From Saezia sanguinis (GTDB taxonomy: Bacteria > Pseudomonadota > Gammaproteobacteria > Burkholderiales > Burkholderiaceae_C), in assembly GCF_003991585.1 (NCBI RefSeq), contig NZ_PQSP01000001.1, positions 310,001 to 374,000 of the forward strand: a DNA stretch of 64,000 nucleotides. Reading direction: 5' to 3'. This document shows positions 16,610 to 27,354 of the stretch, one piece after another. The number at the start of each line of letters is the position of its first letter. Position 1 is the first letter of the stretch. The position numbers were made by a program, and so were the translations under genes. Under the pieces are notes generated by a model, which was not told the origin of the DNA, searched no databases, and was given only the letters and a program-made list of their open reading frames with translations.

Positions 16610-19600
16610 ATGGGTATTGATAATTTTCAGAAAGCTGGGGCCGGGGGCCTGCTGTTAATGCAGATATGGCACATGTGGCAAATGGCATGTCGGCGGTTGT
16701 TTGAACTGAATTTGCAGAAACTGGTTTGTTTTCTGGTTACGGTCACGGCGCTGCTGATGCCATGGAGCAAAAGCTGGGCTCAAACAGGAGATGAGTGGGA
16801 TTGGGCTTATGAGCCGCAAGAAGTGGAGTTGGGGTTTGACTTTGAGTTTTACGGGCAGTCTTTTAATAAGGTGTATATCACAGAAAACGGAACGATCCAG
16901 TTTTCAAACCCGCAGGCGATCAAGACACCAACATGCCTGCCTGCCAGTCAGAATAATGCTTTGTATGTGTTTTGGGATGATTTCAGGGCTGATTATGAAA
17001 ATGGGGGATATTTTTCACCTTTGATGTATGAGGTGCAAGGAGAGGCACCTAACCGCAGGTTCATTGCGGAGTGGGCTTATGGCAGGTTTGTGGGCTCAAC
17101 AGAGGTGACGGGCATTATTCATGCAATTCTGTATGAAGGAAGTAATCAGATTCAGTTGCAATATCGTGACTTGAGCGGCGATCGCAGCCAGGCAAGCCAG
17201 GCAACCATCGGTATCCAGGGGCCCGCAGGTCAGTATGAACAGATCGGGTGTGCGCAGCTGGGTGCAATTCGCGATGGGCAGGCAATTTTGTTCACTCCTG
17301 ATGTTCAGGGTGCATCTTATGCAGTCAACCTTCAGGCCGAATATGAAGATATTTTGTACATCAATCCAGATCCGATCCGGCTGTATTACACATCGAATTT
17401 TTATATCAACAAGTCAGAGGATATGGTGTTTGGATGGGATCTTTATCCTTCCGATGCCTTTAATCTGATTGTCTGGGATGCAGATGACAATGTGTTGCTG
17501 AATAAGGTTTTGCATGCTTCCAGCGATGAGGGATCTGTTGGGGAAAATCAATTTTATTGCGGTGGCTACTTTTGCAGTTACAACTTGCCTGCCGGACTGG
17601 AGCTCGTGCATAACCAGTCGTATCATGCACAGTTACGGGGCAGTCTCAATGGCGGGGTATCGTGGCATGTATTTTCAGAAATGACAACGGCTGTGACTGC
17701 TGACCTTGTAGCACCCTCCGTTGAGTTGAAGTCTTTAGAGATTGTGGATGCTACTTCTATAAAGATTATCTACTCAGCAACAGATGACGGGACTGGCATG
17801 CAACATGTGGCGATGCAGGTTGCAACGGATGCTGACTTTACTGATATTGTTTATGAGTACCAAGGTTTTGCCTCCGATGAAGGCGATGATTTGTCTGCAT
17901 GGATGAATTATGCTTATCGCGAACCTGTGGCATATATCAGAATTGCAGGTGTTGATTATGCAGGCAATGTTTCAGCATACACAACACCTATCAGGCTGGA
18001 AACAGGGGCTGCTGTCATTAATTATCCAACGGATGATTTGATTGTCAGCCACCAAGCGATGACTGTGACAGGAACAGCCAATCCACAAGATGCTCTTGCA
18101 CTGTACGTTAACGGAGCTATCAGGGGGGGGCATTTACAGCCAATGCACAAGGAGAGTTCAGTACCACTTTCAACCATAATGCTGAAGGAGAGTACCGTGT
18201 TTATGTACGCTCTACGCATCAGGATTCAACGATAACCTACAGTGCACAAAAAGTTTACCGATATCAGCAAACAACACCAGAGATTGCTCTGGTTAAACCC
18301 ACTGGAGGCCAGACAATTACAGATGGCATTCTTGAAATTGAGGCACAGGCCAGCGACATGGCAGGTGTTTCATATGTAGGATTTTATCTGGATGAAGAAA
18401 GTATTGGGAGCGCCTCTGAGGAGCCTTATGCCATTACATATAGCCGATCCTCGGTTGCCAATGGGCCTCATGCATTGAGTGCTGTTGTGATGAATGTGAA
18501 TGGAAATATCAATCGTGATGCCCGTTCAATAGAGTTCATGGTACCTCCACAGATTCTTGAGCCGTTTTATTCGGAGGTTATCCGTCCTGAAGTTTCTGTA
18601 CAGGGAACGGCCCGTCTGCCTGCTGCTGCACAGGTACAGTTGTATTTGAATGATGAGGCGGTTGGTACCCCCATCGTGACGCAGAGCAATGGTACTTTCA
18701 GCACAACCCTGGTCCTGCCTGAGGAGGGTGAATATACGCTGAGCGCGGATGCAACGTATGAGTTTGGCACTACGCCTAAGAGTACACCTCGTGCATTCGG
18801 ACTGCATTTCACAACGCCTGTAGTGCATTGGATACGACCGGCAACCAATGCCACGCTGACCGAAGCAACACTGCTAGAAGTGCGTGTGTCTGACCAGGTG
18901 GATGTGACACAAATTGAATTGTTTGTGGACGATCAGCTTTTGACGACATGGGCGCAGCAGTCTGAAACCGATTATTACACCTATTTGTGGGATATTGCAG
19001 GCTTGGACAATGGCCGGCATGAACTCAAAGTGCGTGCAACCAACGAATATGGCAAGGTAGCAGAGCTAACACGCTCGGTGGTGGTACAGGCGTTTGTGCC
19101 ACAGATTACCGCCCCGGTAAATGGTGCTTCAACAAACCAGGCTCAAATTACTGTTGAAGGGCTGGCATATCAGGGTGTTGCTGTGCAGGTGTATGCCAAC
19201 GGTATTGCGCAAGGTGAGCGTGTGGTTGCTAATGCACAGGGGCATTTCAGCGTGCCTGTGGTCTTGCCCGCTGAAGGAAACTACAGCATTACTGCTGATG
19301 CGCAAACACCCAATGGCACCAGCGATTTGAGTGTGCCTGTGGAGGTGCGGTTTGCATTGCCGGTGCCACGTGCCGCGTTTGTAACGCCCGCGAATAATGC
19401 CGTTTTGTCTGCATCTACCATGATTGAAGTCAGCGCTGCTGATGCACTGGGCATTGACCGCGTTGAGTTTTATGCCGACGAGCATTTGCTGGGCACGGTG
19501 ACACAGGCCCCTTATGCGTATGCATGGCCTGTGGAGCTGGATGACAATGGCACGCACACACTGATGGCGCGCGTGTATAACACCAGTGGCAAGCAGGTAA

Positions 19601-21687
19601 GCGTGGTGCGCCAGGTTCAGGTGGATGTACCTGAGCCTGTGCCACCCGTACCACCTACGCCTTACACCGGTGTGGTGCAGTCGGTAACGCCGGCGGTTTC
19701 TTATGGTGATGTCCCGGTGGAGATTGCAGGCCATGCAGTTAACCGTGCCAGTGGCCAGCCTGCAGCGCATACGCCGTTGAAGCTGGTGCTTACAGTGAAA
19801 GGGTTTGAGCGCCAGATCAATGTGGTGACTGATGCACAGGGGAATTTTACTTACGAGTTTGTGCCACAGGAGTCCGATGCAGGTGTTTATGGTGTAACAG
19901 CGGTGCATCCTGATGAGAGTGGTGTTAATTCGCAGGGCAGTTTTGATATTCGCCGTGTTCGCTTTGCATATAGTGGTTATAGTCTGACGGCTGCACGCAA
20001 CTATGCTTCGCAGGTCAATGTGCGCGCAACAGTGTCTTCGGATACCACGGGCTTGCGCTGGGTAATTCGCGCGGAAGATCAGCCGAGTGGCAGTCTGCCA
20101 AACGGTATTCGCATTGATACGGGCAGCGGTATTGACATTGCTGCTGGCGGGTCTGCAGATGTTGGCTTTACTTTTACAGCAGACGATAGCGCAGGTGAGA
20201 GTGGTACGGTGATTCTGGCTGCCTTGGCCGATGATTCAGGCACACGTGTGCGTGCCCGCCTGCAATTGAATTACCGCCTGATCGCTGCTGCATCAGGCCT
20301 GTACCCTGAGCAAACTTACATTGAAACGGGAGTGCAGCAAGATAGCAGCGTTACCGAGCAACTTGTTATTGGTAACCGCGGTCTGGTGAGTGCGACCAAT
20401 GTGCAGGTGGCATTAGTGGACGAGCAGGGCAATCCGGCGCCGCAGTGGGTGTTTGTTGCCGGCTCAACAGCACTGGGCGATGTGGCTGTAGGCGAATATG
20501 CCACCGTGGAAATTGTGGCACAGCCTGACGCCACCATAACTGATGGCATGTACCGCTTTAATTTGCTGATCCGTTCCGATAACGATGCCGGCGGCACGGT
20601 GCCGGTTGCTGTTGCTGTTGTGCAAAGCGGGCAGGGCGGCATGCGTTTTCAGGTAGAGGATATTTATACCGGCACTTTGGGTGAGGGCGGTCAGCCGGTT
20701 GCGGGCGTAGGCGGGGTGAGAATCAAGCTGCAAAACGAAGTGGTTCTCTCTGAGCAGTATATGTTGGTGACCGATGATGCCGGCATGGCGCTGATTGAAG
20801 AGCTGCCGCCAGGTGTTTACTCCTACCGTGCCAGTGTGGCCAACCATATGGACGTTAGCGGACGCCTGCGTATACGCCCGGGCGTCACGGGCAGCCAGTA
20901 CATCTTTATGGACTACCAGCTGGTGAGTATCGAGTTCAGTGTGACTGAGACCACTATTCAGGATATATACGATGTCATACTCGAAGCTACCTTCAATACC
21001 CAGGTGCCCGCACCGGTTGTGTTGCTGGAACCATTGTCCATCAATATTGCCGGTATGCAGGCAGGTGAGGTACGCACGGGCGAGCTGACGCTGACCAACT
21101 ATGGTTTGATAGAAGCACAAGAGGTGAACTTTCAGCCGGCGCAGTCTGATGCGCAGTTTCGGTACGAGTTTTTTGCCGACATTCCAGATACGTTGCCGCC
21201 TAAAACACGCATTGTGATTCCTTACCGGGTAACAGCGCTGGGTGGCAGTGTGCAGGGACGTTCTGCGGCTGTTCAAACGCAGGGTACTACGGCCTTGGGT
21301 CTTCAGAACTTTGTGGCTGCCAGCACGGCTGAAGCAGCAAGTGCTGCCGATTGCACCTCATATACGTACCCCTTTTATGTGGACTATCAGTATGAGTGTA
21401 TTAACGGGCAATGGGTCAAAAGCGGAAACGGCGGCTACTTTATTTACCTGCAAGGGCAAAGCTGCAAGCCCACTTCTGTGAACTGGAGCACCTCTGGCTC
21501 TGGCGGTGGTGGTGGCGGCTGGATCAATGGTGGCTGGAGCGGCGCTACCGCTACTCCCATGGCTCCGGCATGTACGCCTAACGCACAGCAGGGTGTTTGT
21601 ACCCCAGGCGGCGGCTCATTGCCTCCAGGGCTTGGCGGCAGTGGCAGCAGTATGGGTGGTGCAGGCAGCTTGGGCACGCCGCGCTGA
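16610..21687 (+). pseudogene. Giant secreted nidogen/Ig-like repeat protein, frameshifted at a G8 tract
   Basis: Restoring one base at 18123-18130 gives a single ~1692-residue product; as sequenced it splits into an N-terminal part ending at 18235 and a second open frame resuming past the tract. The N-terminus has a membrane/signal segment (VCFLVTVTALLMPWSKSWAQ) and a nidogen-like part (VELGFDFEFYGQSFNKVYI, ENGTIQFSNPQ, FWDDF). Next are bacterial Ig-like modules with repeated ANAQG.FS...EG.Y blocks near 18.1, 18.7 and 19.25 kb, then Big_7-like, DUF11-like and carboxypeptidase-regulatory-like parts (GVYSYRASVANHM), and a Gly/Pro-rich tail. GGAGG 8 nt before the ATG at 16610 sets the start. Both halves keep intact codons apart from this single slip, so it may be phase-variable, a recent mutation, or a sequencing error. 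Confidence 0.75.
18123..18130 (+). repeat. Homopolymeric G8 tract interrupting the Ig-like gene
   Basis: Eight consecutive G. Before it the frame reads LYVNGAI; after it the correct continuation AFTANAQGEFSTTF is in another frame. Nine Gs (or six) restore one frame, and nine gives the same spacing as the sister repeat NGIAQGERVVANAQG. Poly-G tracts of this length are classic slipped-strand phase-variation sites. Confidence 0.7.
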
Positions 21688-21839
21688 TAAAAAAGAGCTA
21701 ATAAAGGTTGATAAGGGTACAGGCGAGCGGTACGACCTGTCCCTATGCCAACCCTTATATCAGCCCGGCAGCTTGCAAGCTACCAGACAGTAACAGACAG
21801 TGAATGGAACGTGGCAGATCAAGAGTGGGGATTATCCGA

Positions 21840-24800
21840 ATGAAACAGATTGCAAAACAGATGATGAATACAAAATTCAACAAACAGACTCCAGCCTGCT
21901 TGGGCAGGGGCAGAAAAGCTGTTCCGCACCGGCTTAAAAAAGTAGTGCGTACCCTGGCCGCAGGGCTGGTAATGAGTGCGGCGCTGGTGGGCACAGGTAC
22001 AGCACAGGCACAGTTTGTGCGCAGCGACTTTACCGCAACCGTCAAGCTGCCCAATGCCGAGTACATCGAAAGCACGGTGGACATGCGGGTGAAAGTGCTG
22101 GGCGGTGAAGTGGCGCTGGAGCGCACCTGGCGCAACGGCCGCTGGTACTTAAACTCCAGTTGGGCCAACCTGCGCTTTATCGCTGACCCGCTGGGTAGCA
22201 GTGTGCAGACCATTGACCGTGCCGGCACCCTGTATACCCGTAGCGGCACGACCGATGTGTACGCATTCAGCGACATACAGGCTTATATCCGCAAAACAGA
22301 TACCGGCTGGCGCTGGTACGACCGTGACGGCAACTGGATTACCTATGACAGTGCAGGCCGTATGACGGGCTATGGCGACCACAATGGTGTGCAGGTGAGT
22401 TTTGAGCTGGACGGTGAGGGCCGCCGCGTGGGCGTAAAAGACCACCATGGCCAGACCATTTACACATTAAACTATGATGCCAATGAACGCCTCGTGCAGG
22501 CACAGGATGCCAATGGCCGCACCGTACTCTACACTTGGCAGGGCGACAGGCTATTGACCGTAACCGATGTGCTGGGCCATGAGTGGCATTACGGCTACGA
22601 CGGCAACGGCCAGCTCAACCAGCGTACCGAACCTGATGGCGGCATAATCCGCATTGGTTATGCGAGCAGTGTGCCTGCGGCTGACCCGGCTATGGTCAGT
22701 GGTAAAAATGCAGCCGGTTTGCAGCAAAGCGCTGTGGCAAACACTGGCACACAAACGCAAGGAGAACAGGTTGCACGTGTAGGCACCTATACAGATAAAA
22801 CCGGCGCAGTGACACTGTGGAACACTGACTATAACCGTGTGGTACGTGAATACGCCATTACCATGGAAGACCCGCTGGGTGTGCAGACCACATCACGCTA
22901 TAACATTGAAGGTAAACTCATTTCACGCAGTGTGAACGGTGAGCTTCAGGTCACCATGGAGCGCGATGGTGACTACCAGACCAAAACCATAGACGCGCGC
23001 AGGCTGACCACCACCGTGCAGTACAACCGGGCCAACAACCCGCTTAAAATCATTCGGCCTGATGGTGCGGTAGAAACCTTTGAATACGATGATAACCTGA
23101 ACAAACCCACGCGCTATACCGACGCATTGGGGCAGGTCACCATCTTTGCTTATGACAGCAATGGCAATTTGCTGCAAAGTGTGGAGGCCGCAGGCACGCC
23201 TGAGCAGCGCACAGGCGCCTGGGTGTATGACGCTTACGGCCAGCCTACTCAGTTTACCCTGAGGCAGGGGAATGACACCATTGAACTGCATCTGGCCTAT
23301 GACCCAAACGGCAACGTCAGCACGCTGACAGACGGCAAAGGCTATAACTACCATTTTGGCTACAACACGCTGGGACAGCTTATCAGCGCCACCAACCCGC
23401 TTAACCACAGTTGGATGTATACCTACAACGCTGCGGGGCATCCGCTGAGCAGCACAGACCCGCTGGGGCATGTCACACGCTACGAAACGGATGCACTTGG
23501 GCGAGTTACCCAGGCCACAGATGCACGGGGCAACACCAGCACCTACACTTACGTGTTTAATGCTACCGGCACCACCATTACCCAGACCAACGCGCTGGGC
23601 CAAAGCGTCAGCTACCAATATGATATAACAGGCAAGCTGGTGAGCACTACGTTGCCTTCCGGTTTGACCAGCCGGGTTGCTTATGACAACCAGGGCCGCC
23701 TGCACCGCATGACTGATGCAGCAGGCAACGAAACGGCTATTGAATACGGCGCAGCAGGCAGCGGGCTGGACGGCATGGTGGTGGGGGTTATATACCCCAC
23801 TTACCGCGAAACCTACAAATACAACGCGTTGGGCCTGCCCACACAGGTCAGCCAGGTATTGGGCACAGAACCCGGTACAGGCAACAATGCCACCGTACTC
23901 ACCTACCGTACCGGTTACGATGCCATGGGGCAGACGGTGAGCATGACAGATGCCATGGGCCGCACTGCACAAACCGAATATGATGCACTGGGCAATCCGA
24001 TTTTATACACAGACGTATTGGGCGGACAGACCCTGCAGGCCTGGAACCTGACGGGGCAGGTGACCCGGGTGACAGACGCCAACGGCAACACTCACCAGTT
24101 TGAGTACGATGCTAATGGCAACCTGACCCAGGAAACCATCCCCATGGGGCAGGCTACCCGCTATAGCTACGATGCGGCCAACCAGCTTACCCAGATGGTC
24201 GATGCAGCAGGCAATACCACTGCGTATGCTTATGATGCCGCAGGCAGACTGGTGCAGAAAAGTTACACTGTACTAGGCGAAGCGCAGCCACAGCAGGCCA
24301 TCAGCTACCAGTACAATGAAGCAGACCAGTTGATTGAAGTGGTTCAAAGTGGCAGCACAAATAGCCACCATGTATATGCCCGTGACGAACTAGGGCGCAT
24401 CACACAGGAGCAAATCACCTATGGGCAAGGTAGCGATGCTTTCACCCTGACGCTGGGTTACAGCTACACAGCAGATGGCGAACTGCAAAGACTCACCTAC
24501 CCCGATGGCAGCGTACAAAGCCATGCTTATGAGAACGGCCAGCTTCAAACCGTCACCCTGCCCAACGAACTGTCCATGGTCTGGAATGGCTATGAATGGT
24601 TGAGACCGACACAGGTCAATTATCCTGGTACTGAACAGACCCTGAGCTACGACCCGCTGCAAAGAATGCAGAACATAGACATCCAAGCCGGCCAGAATAC
24701 ACTGATGAGCCGTGGTTATACCTATGATGCTGCGGGCAACATCATACAAAGACAAACAGAAGAAGGTGAGTTTACTTATGGTTATGATCAACTCGATCAG

Positions 24801-26138
24801 CTCATCCAGGCTGTGCCACCGCAAAATCTTCAAAATAAGTTACCGGTAGAAGGCTATGCATACGATGCAGTCCATAACCGCATCGGCAGCAGTCAGCAAG
24901 CTGGGGCATGGGAATACAACGCCAACAACCAGTTAATGCAATACGGCAGCGGGTCGGCACAGGTTAGCTACACCTATACAGAAACAGGGCATATTGCCAC
25001 AGCAACCCAGGCCGGGCAGATCACCACATATCACTACGATGCCAGCGACAGACTGGTGAGCATCAGCAAAAACGGTGTGGAGATAGCCAGCTACCAGTAT
25101 GACCCGTTTGGCAGGAGAATCAGCAAAACCGTCAATGGGCAGACAACATACTATTTGTATACAGACGAAGGGCTGATTGCGGAGATTGATGATCAGGGTA
25201 ATATGCTTGTGGCTTATGGCTGGCAGCCAGGCAGCATGTACGGTACAGCACCGCTGTGGCAGGTTAACCTCAGTAGCAACAATCTGCAAACGGCGGAGTT
25301 CCATTACTTGCATACTGACCATTTGGGAACGGTGCAAATGGCGACCAATGGAAATGGCGAAATTACATGGAAAGCTCAAAGTGAAGCATTTGGCAGAACA
25401 CTTCTAAATGAGCAAAATCAGATCACAATGAACCTGAGGTTCCCGGGGCAATATTTTGACCAGGAGACAGGCATACACTATAACTATTTCAGGGATTACA
25501 GCCCGCAAATAGGCCGGTATATTCAGAGGGATCCTATTGGGCTTAATGCAGGCGTGAATGTTTATTCTTACGTTTTAAATACACCTTTGAAATTTTATGA
25601 TCCTGAAGGTAAACTTAATCCCGCAGCAGTAGTTGGGTGGGGTATTTCGGGGATATCTGGAGGCTATGCAGGTTATGTTGCAGGGCAAATGAATAATTCT
25701 GTAAACAGTAGCGTTGTTCCGACATATCCAGGTTTAGTTGCGTTGCCACGTGATAGAGAAGAAGCACAAAGATGGCAAGATAGAGAATATGCGCAGGGAT
25801 GTCGAGATAGGACGGGAGCACTTGTCAATAGAAATACGTTGAGAGAAGCAAATAGAGTAACAGATATTGCTAGAGTAGTAGAAGGACAAATGGAAGCAAT
25901 AGAAGATCAGAGAAGATATCATGATGAGTGCGATCAAAAAAATCCGTATCAACCAAAGACATGCGAGTGGGCTGTATTCAATTTAGCAAAGGCTGAAGCA
26001 TGTTTGGAAGCTAGAAAGAGTTGGGTGGATAAATGGGTTGATTTCGATATTAGAAGAAAGGGGCATTTAAATTATCTTGAACAATTAAGGAGACAGATAA
26101 ATAATGCCAGCAATCAAGTTCAGCAATTATGTAAATAA
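21840..26138 (+). CDS. Sec-exported RHS/YD-repeat polymorphic toxin
   Basis: 1432 residues. An N-terminal signal peptide (VVRTLAAGLVMSAALVGTGT, then AQAQF) replaces the PAAR or VgrG-type domains of type VI RHS proteins. About 1200 residues of YD repeats follow (YDANERLVQAQDANGR, YDAAGRLVQKSY and many more), which form a hollow shell in known RHS structures. The core ends with YFRDYSPQIGRYIQRDPIGL and NVYSYVLNTPLKFYDPEG at about residue 1257. The ~175-residue tip after this point is different, AT-richer, rich in Arg/Glu helices with four cysteines, ending GHLNYLEQLRRQINN...QQLCK; I do not recognise it. The start at 21840 has GGGGA upstream; 21804 and 21861 are alternatives. An ankyrin protein, the likely antidote, overlaps or directly follows. 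Confidence 0.9.
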   Translation: MKQIAKQMMNTKFNKQTPACLGRGRKAVPHRLKKVVRTLAAGLVMSAALVGTGTAQAQFVRSDFTATVKLPNAEYIESTVDMRVKVLGGEVALERTWRNGRWYLNSSWANLRFIADPLGSSVQTIDRAGTLYTRSGTTDVYAFSDIQAYIRKTDTGWRWYDRDGNWITYDSAGRMTGYGDHNGVQVSFELDGEGRRVGVKDHHGQTIYTLNYDANERLVQAQDANGRTVLYTWQGDRLLTVTDVLGHEWHYGYDGNGQLNQRTEPDGGIIRIGYASSVPAADPAMVSGKNAAGLQQSAVANTGTQTQGEQVARVGTYTDKTGAVTLWNTDYNRVVREYAITMEDPLGVQTTSRYNIEGKLISRSVNGELQVTMERDGDYQTKTIDARRLTTTVQYNRANNPLKIIRPDGAVETFEYDDNLNKPTRYTDALGQVTIFAYDSNGNLLQSVEAAGTPEQRTGAWVYDAYGQPTQFTLRQGNDTIELHLAYDPNGNVSTLTDGKGYNYHFGYNTLGQLISATNPLNHSWMYTYNAAGHPLSSTDPLGHVTRYETDALGRVTQATDARGNTSTYTYVFNATGTTITQTNALGQSVSYQYDITGKLVSTTLPSGLTSRVAYDNQGRLHRMTDAAGNETAIEYGAAGSGLDGMVVGVIYPTYRETYKYNALGLPTQVSQVLGTEPGTGNNATVLTYRTGYDAMGQTVSMTDAMGRTAQTEYDALGNPILYTDVLGGQTLQAWNLTGQVTRVTDANGNTHQFEYDANGNLTQETIPMGQATRYSYDAANQLTQMVDAAGNTTAYAYDAAGRLVQKSYTVLGEAQPQQAISYQYNEADQLIEVVQSGSTNSHHVYARDELGRITQEQITYGQGSDAFTLTLGYSYTADGELQRLTYPDGSVQSHAYENGQLQTVTLPNELSMVWNGYEWLRPTQVNYPGTEQTLSYDPLQRMQNIDIQAGQNTLMSRGYTYDAAGNIIQRQTEEGEFTYGYDQLDQLIQAVPPQNLQNKLPVEGYAYDAVHNRIGSSQQAGAWEYNANNQLMQYGSGSAQVSYTYTETGHIATATQAGQITTYHYDASDRLVSISKNGVEIASYQYDPFGRRISKTVNGQTTYYLYTDEGLIAEIDDQGNMLVAYGWQPGSMYGTAPLWQVNLSSNNLQTAEFHYLHTDHLGTVQMATNGNGEITWKAQSEAFGRTLLNEQNQITMNLRFPGQYFDQETGIHYNYFRDYSPQIGRYIQRDPIGLNAGVNVYSYVLNTPLKFYDPEGKLNPAAVVGWGISGISGGYAGYVAGQMNNSVNSSVVPTYPGLVALPRDREEAQRWQDREYAQGCRDRTGALVNRNTLREANRVTDIARVVEGQMEAIEDQRRYHDECDQKNPYQPKTCEWAVFNLAKAEACLEARKSWVDKWVDFDIRRKGHLNYLEQLRRQINNASNQVQQLCK

Positions 26139-26151
26139 AGTTAATTATATT

Positions 26152-26622
26152 ATGGAAAATGATTTGATTTTTAATCTAATTTATAATGAAGATATTCCTG
26201 GAATTGAATTATGGAGTAAATCAAATAATATAAATATTTATTCAGAAGATTATTTTGAAAGGACTCCTCTAATTTATGCAGTTAACATGGAAAAAAGTTT
26301 AATTGTTGAGTGGCTTTTGGAGCATGGAGCTGATATGTATTCAAGAAATATATTTGACGATACAGCTTTTCATTTAGCAGCAAAGAAGGGTTTAATTTTT
26401 ATAGTGAAAAATTTTTGTAGACTTGGTTATGAAATAGATACTCTTGGTCAGGATGATATGACAGGGCTTAATTATGCAATTCAATGGGATCATGATGAGG
26501 TAGCTGCATATTTAATTAGTCAAGGCGCTTCATTAAGTATCCCAGATTCAGTATTTAAATTAAATGCAAAGGATAGGATAATTAAAAAGAATAAAATTTT
26601 TTTATTAGATTTTAAAAAATAA
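26152..26622 (+). CDS. Ankyrin-repeat protein, probable immunity protein for the RHS tip
   Basis: 156 residues from this ATG. Two to three ankyrin repeats are visible: RTPLIYAVNMEKSLIVEWLL EHGAD, TAFHLAAKKGLIFIVKNFCR and TGLNYAIQWDHDEVAAYLIS QGA. Ankyrin proteins are a recurrent immunity type directly after polymorphic toxins; they bind the toxin tip. An upstream in-frame ATG at 26104, with AGGAG 11 nt before it, would overlap the RHS gene by 35 nt, but adds residues unlike an ankyrin N-terminus. Very low G+C compared with the RHS core shows the tip and immunity gene arrived together. Confidence 0.75.
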   Translation: MENDLIFNLIYNEDIPGIELWSKSNNINIYSEDYFERTPLIYAVNMEKSLIVEWLLEHGADMYSRNIFDDTAFHLAAKKGLIFIVKNFCRLGYEIDTLGQDDMTGLNYAIQWDHDEVAAYLISQGASLSIPDSVFKLNAKDRIIKKNKIFLLDFKK

Positions 26623-26673
26623 AAATGATGAAATACTAAATTTAAAGGAGAAATTACCAAGGAGGAGGCTAAA

Positions 26674-26775
26674 GTGGATTTTCAAGTTGGAGACCGTGTA
26701 AAAGTGCTTATTCTTCCAGAATGGTTGTTACAGGATTTACCGTTGAATGAACAAAAGGAACTGAGATCAGTTTAG
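26674..26775 (+). pseudogene. Truncated immunity-like ORF (33 residues)
   Basis: A GTG start with a strong AAGGAGGAGG 4 nt upstream reads VDFQVGDRVKVLILPEWLLQ then DLPLNEQKELRSV and stop. This resembles the N-terminus of small immunity-type proteins (VGD.V.V..LPEWL..DLP..EQ..L.S), whose remaining domain is missing. It looks like the stump of a former immunity gene. The family pattern is from memory. Confidence 0.4.
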
Positions 26776-26800
26776 TTTTAAATTTAAGAATAAATGATAG

Positions 26801-26830
26801 GCTCTATGTTTTAAACATAGAGCTATTTTT
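26801..26830 (+). terminator. Rho-independent terminator after the ankyrin gene
   Basis: GCTCTATGTTT (26801-26811) and AAACATAGAGC (26813-26823) form a long stem, followed by TATTTTT. It ends the toxin-immunity transcript. Confidence 0.75.
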
Positions 26831-26874
26831 AATGTAGATTTACTAAAAATTTTATTGATTGAAGGAAATTAAAT

Positions 26875-27354
26875 GTGCGTTTTTTTATATTGATTATTTT
26901 ATTTTTGTATTCTATTTGTAATGCAGAAAACAGTGGCGATTATTATTATTATCGTATTTCTAGAGATAGTAATTTTATTATAATTTCTCCTAAAACTAAC
27001 GGATTTGGTGTAAAAGATGTTATTTCTGATGCTGAATTTTGTAATGTCGATATCAATTTTCATTGTTTTTCATCTGGGGTTATGAAATTTGCTGTGCCAC
27101 AGGGAAATATAGAGGTTAAAGAATGGGAATATAATGGGGAATTATATAAAATAGTTAACTATTACCATATAAATCATGGTTATGATTTATGGGTTATTGA
27201 AAAAACAACAAATTATAAAATGTGGTTTGTTTGGTCATCCTATTATGGATTAACGATGCTAGGTGAAGGAGATGCCGATAATCAGGTTGGAGGTGTTTAT
27301 GTATTAGATGGTTTTTGTGGATTTGGTGCAAGTGGTGTTTGCGAATTTAATTAA
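26875..27354 (+). CDS. Small exported protein, orphan immunity candidate
   Basis: 159 residues from a GTG start with AAGGA 8 nt upstream; the overlapping ATG at 26873 is out of frame and stops at once. Signal peptide MRFFILIILFLYSICNAENS, then a Tyr-rich mature domain with four or five cysteines (ending DGFCGFGASGVCEFN), so it probably acts in the periplasm with disulfides. I do not recognise the family. Very low G+C and position between the ankyrin gene and RHS relics suggest an immunity gene whose toxin tip has been displaced. Function unproven. Confidence 0.5.
   Translation: MRFFILIILFLYSICNAENSGDYYYYRISRDSNFIIISPKTNGFGVKDVISDAEFCNVDINFHCFSSGVMKFAVPQGNIEVKEWEYNGELYKIVNYYHINHGYDLWVIEKTTNYKMWFVWSSYYGLTMLGEGDADNQVGGVYVLDGFCGFGASGVCEFN

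Noticed and set aside
21840..26138. RHS protein as a type VI secretion effector
   Set aside because: It has a Sec signal peptide; no PAAR, VgrG, Eag chaperone or other type VI gene is in the window.
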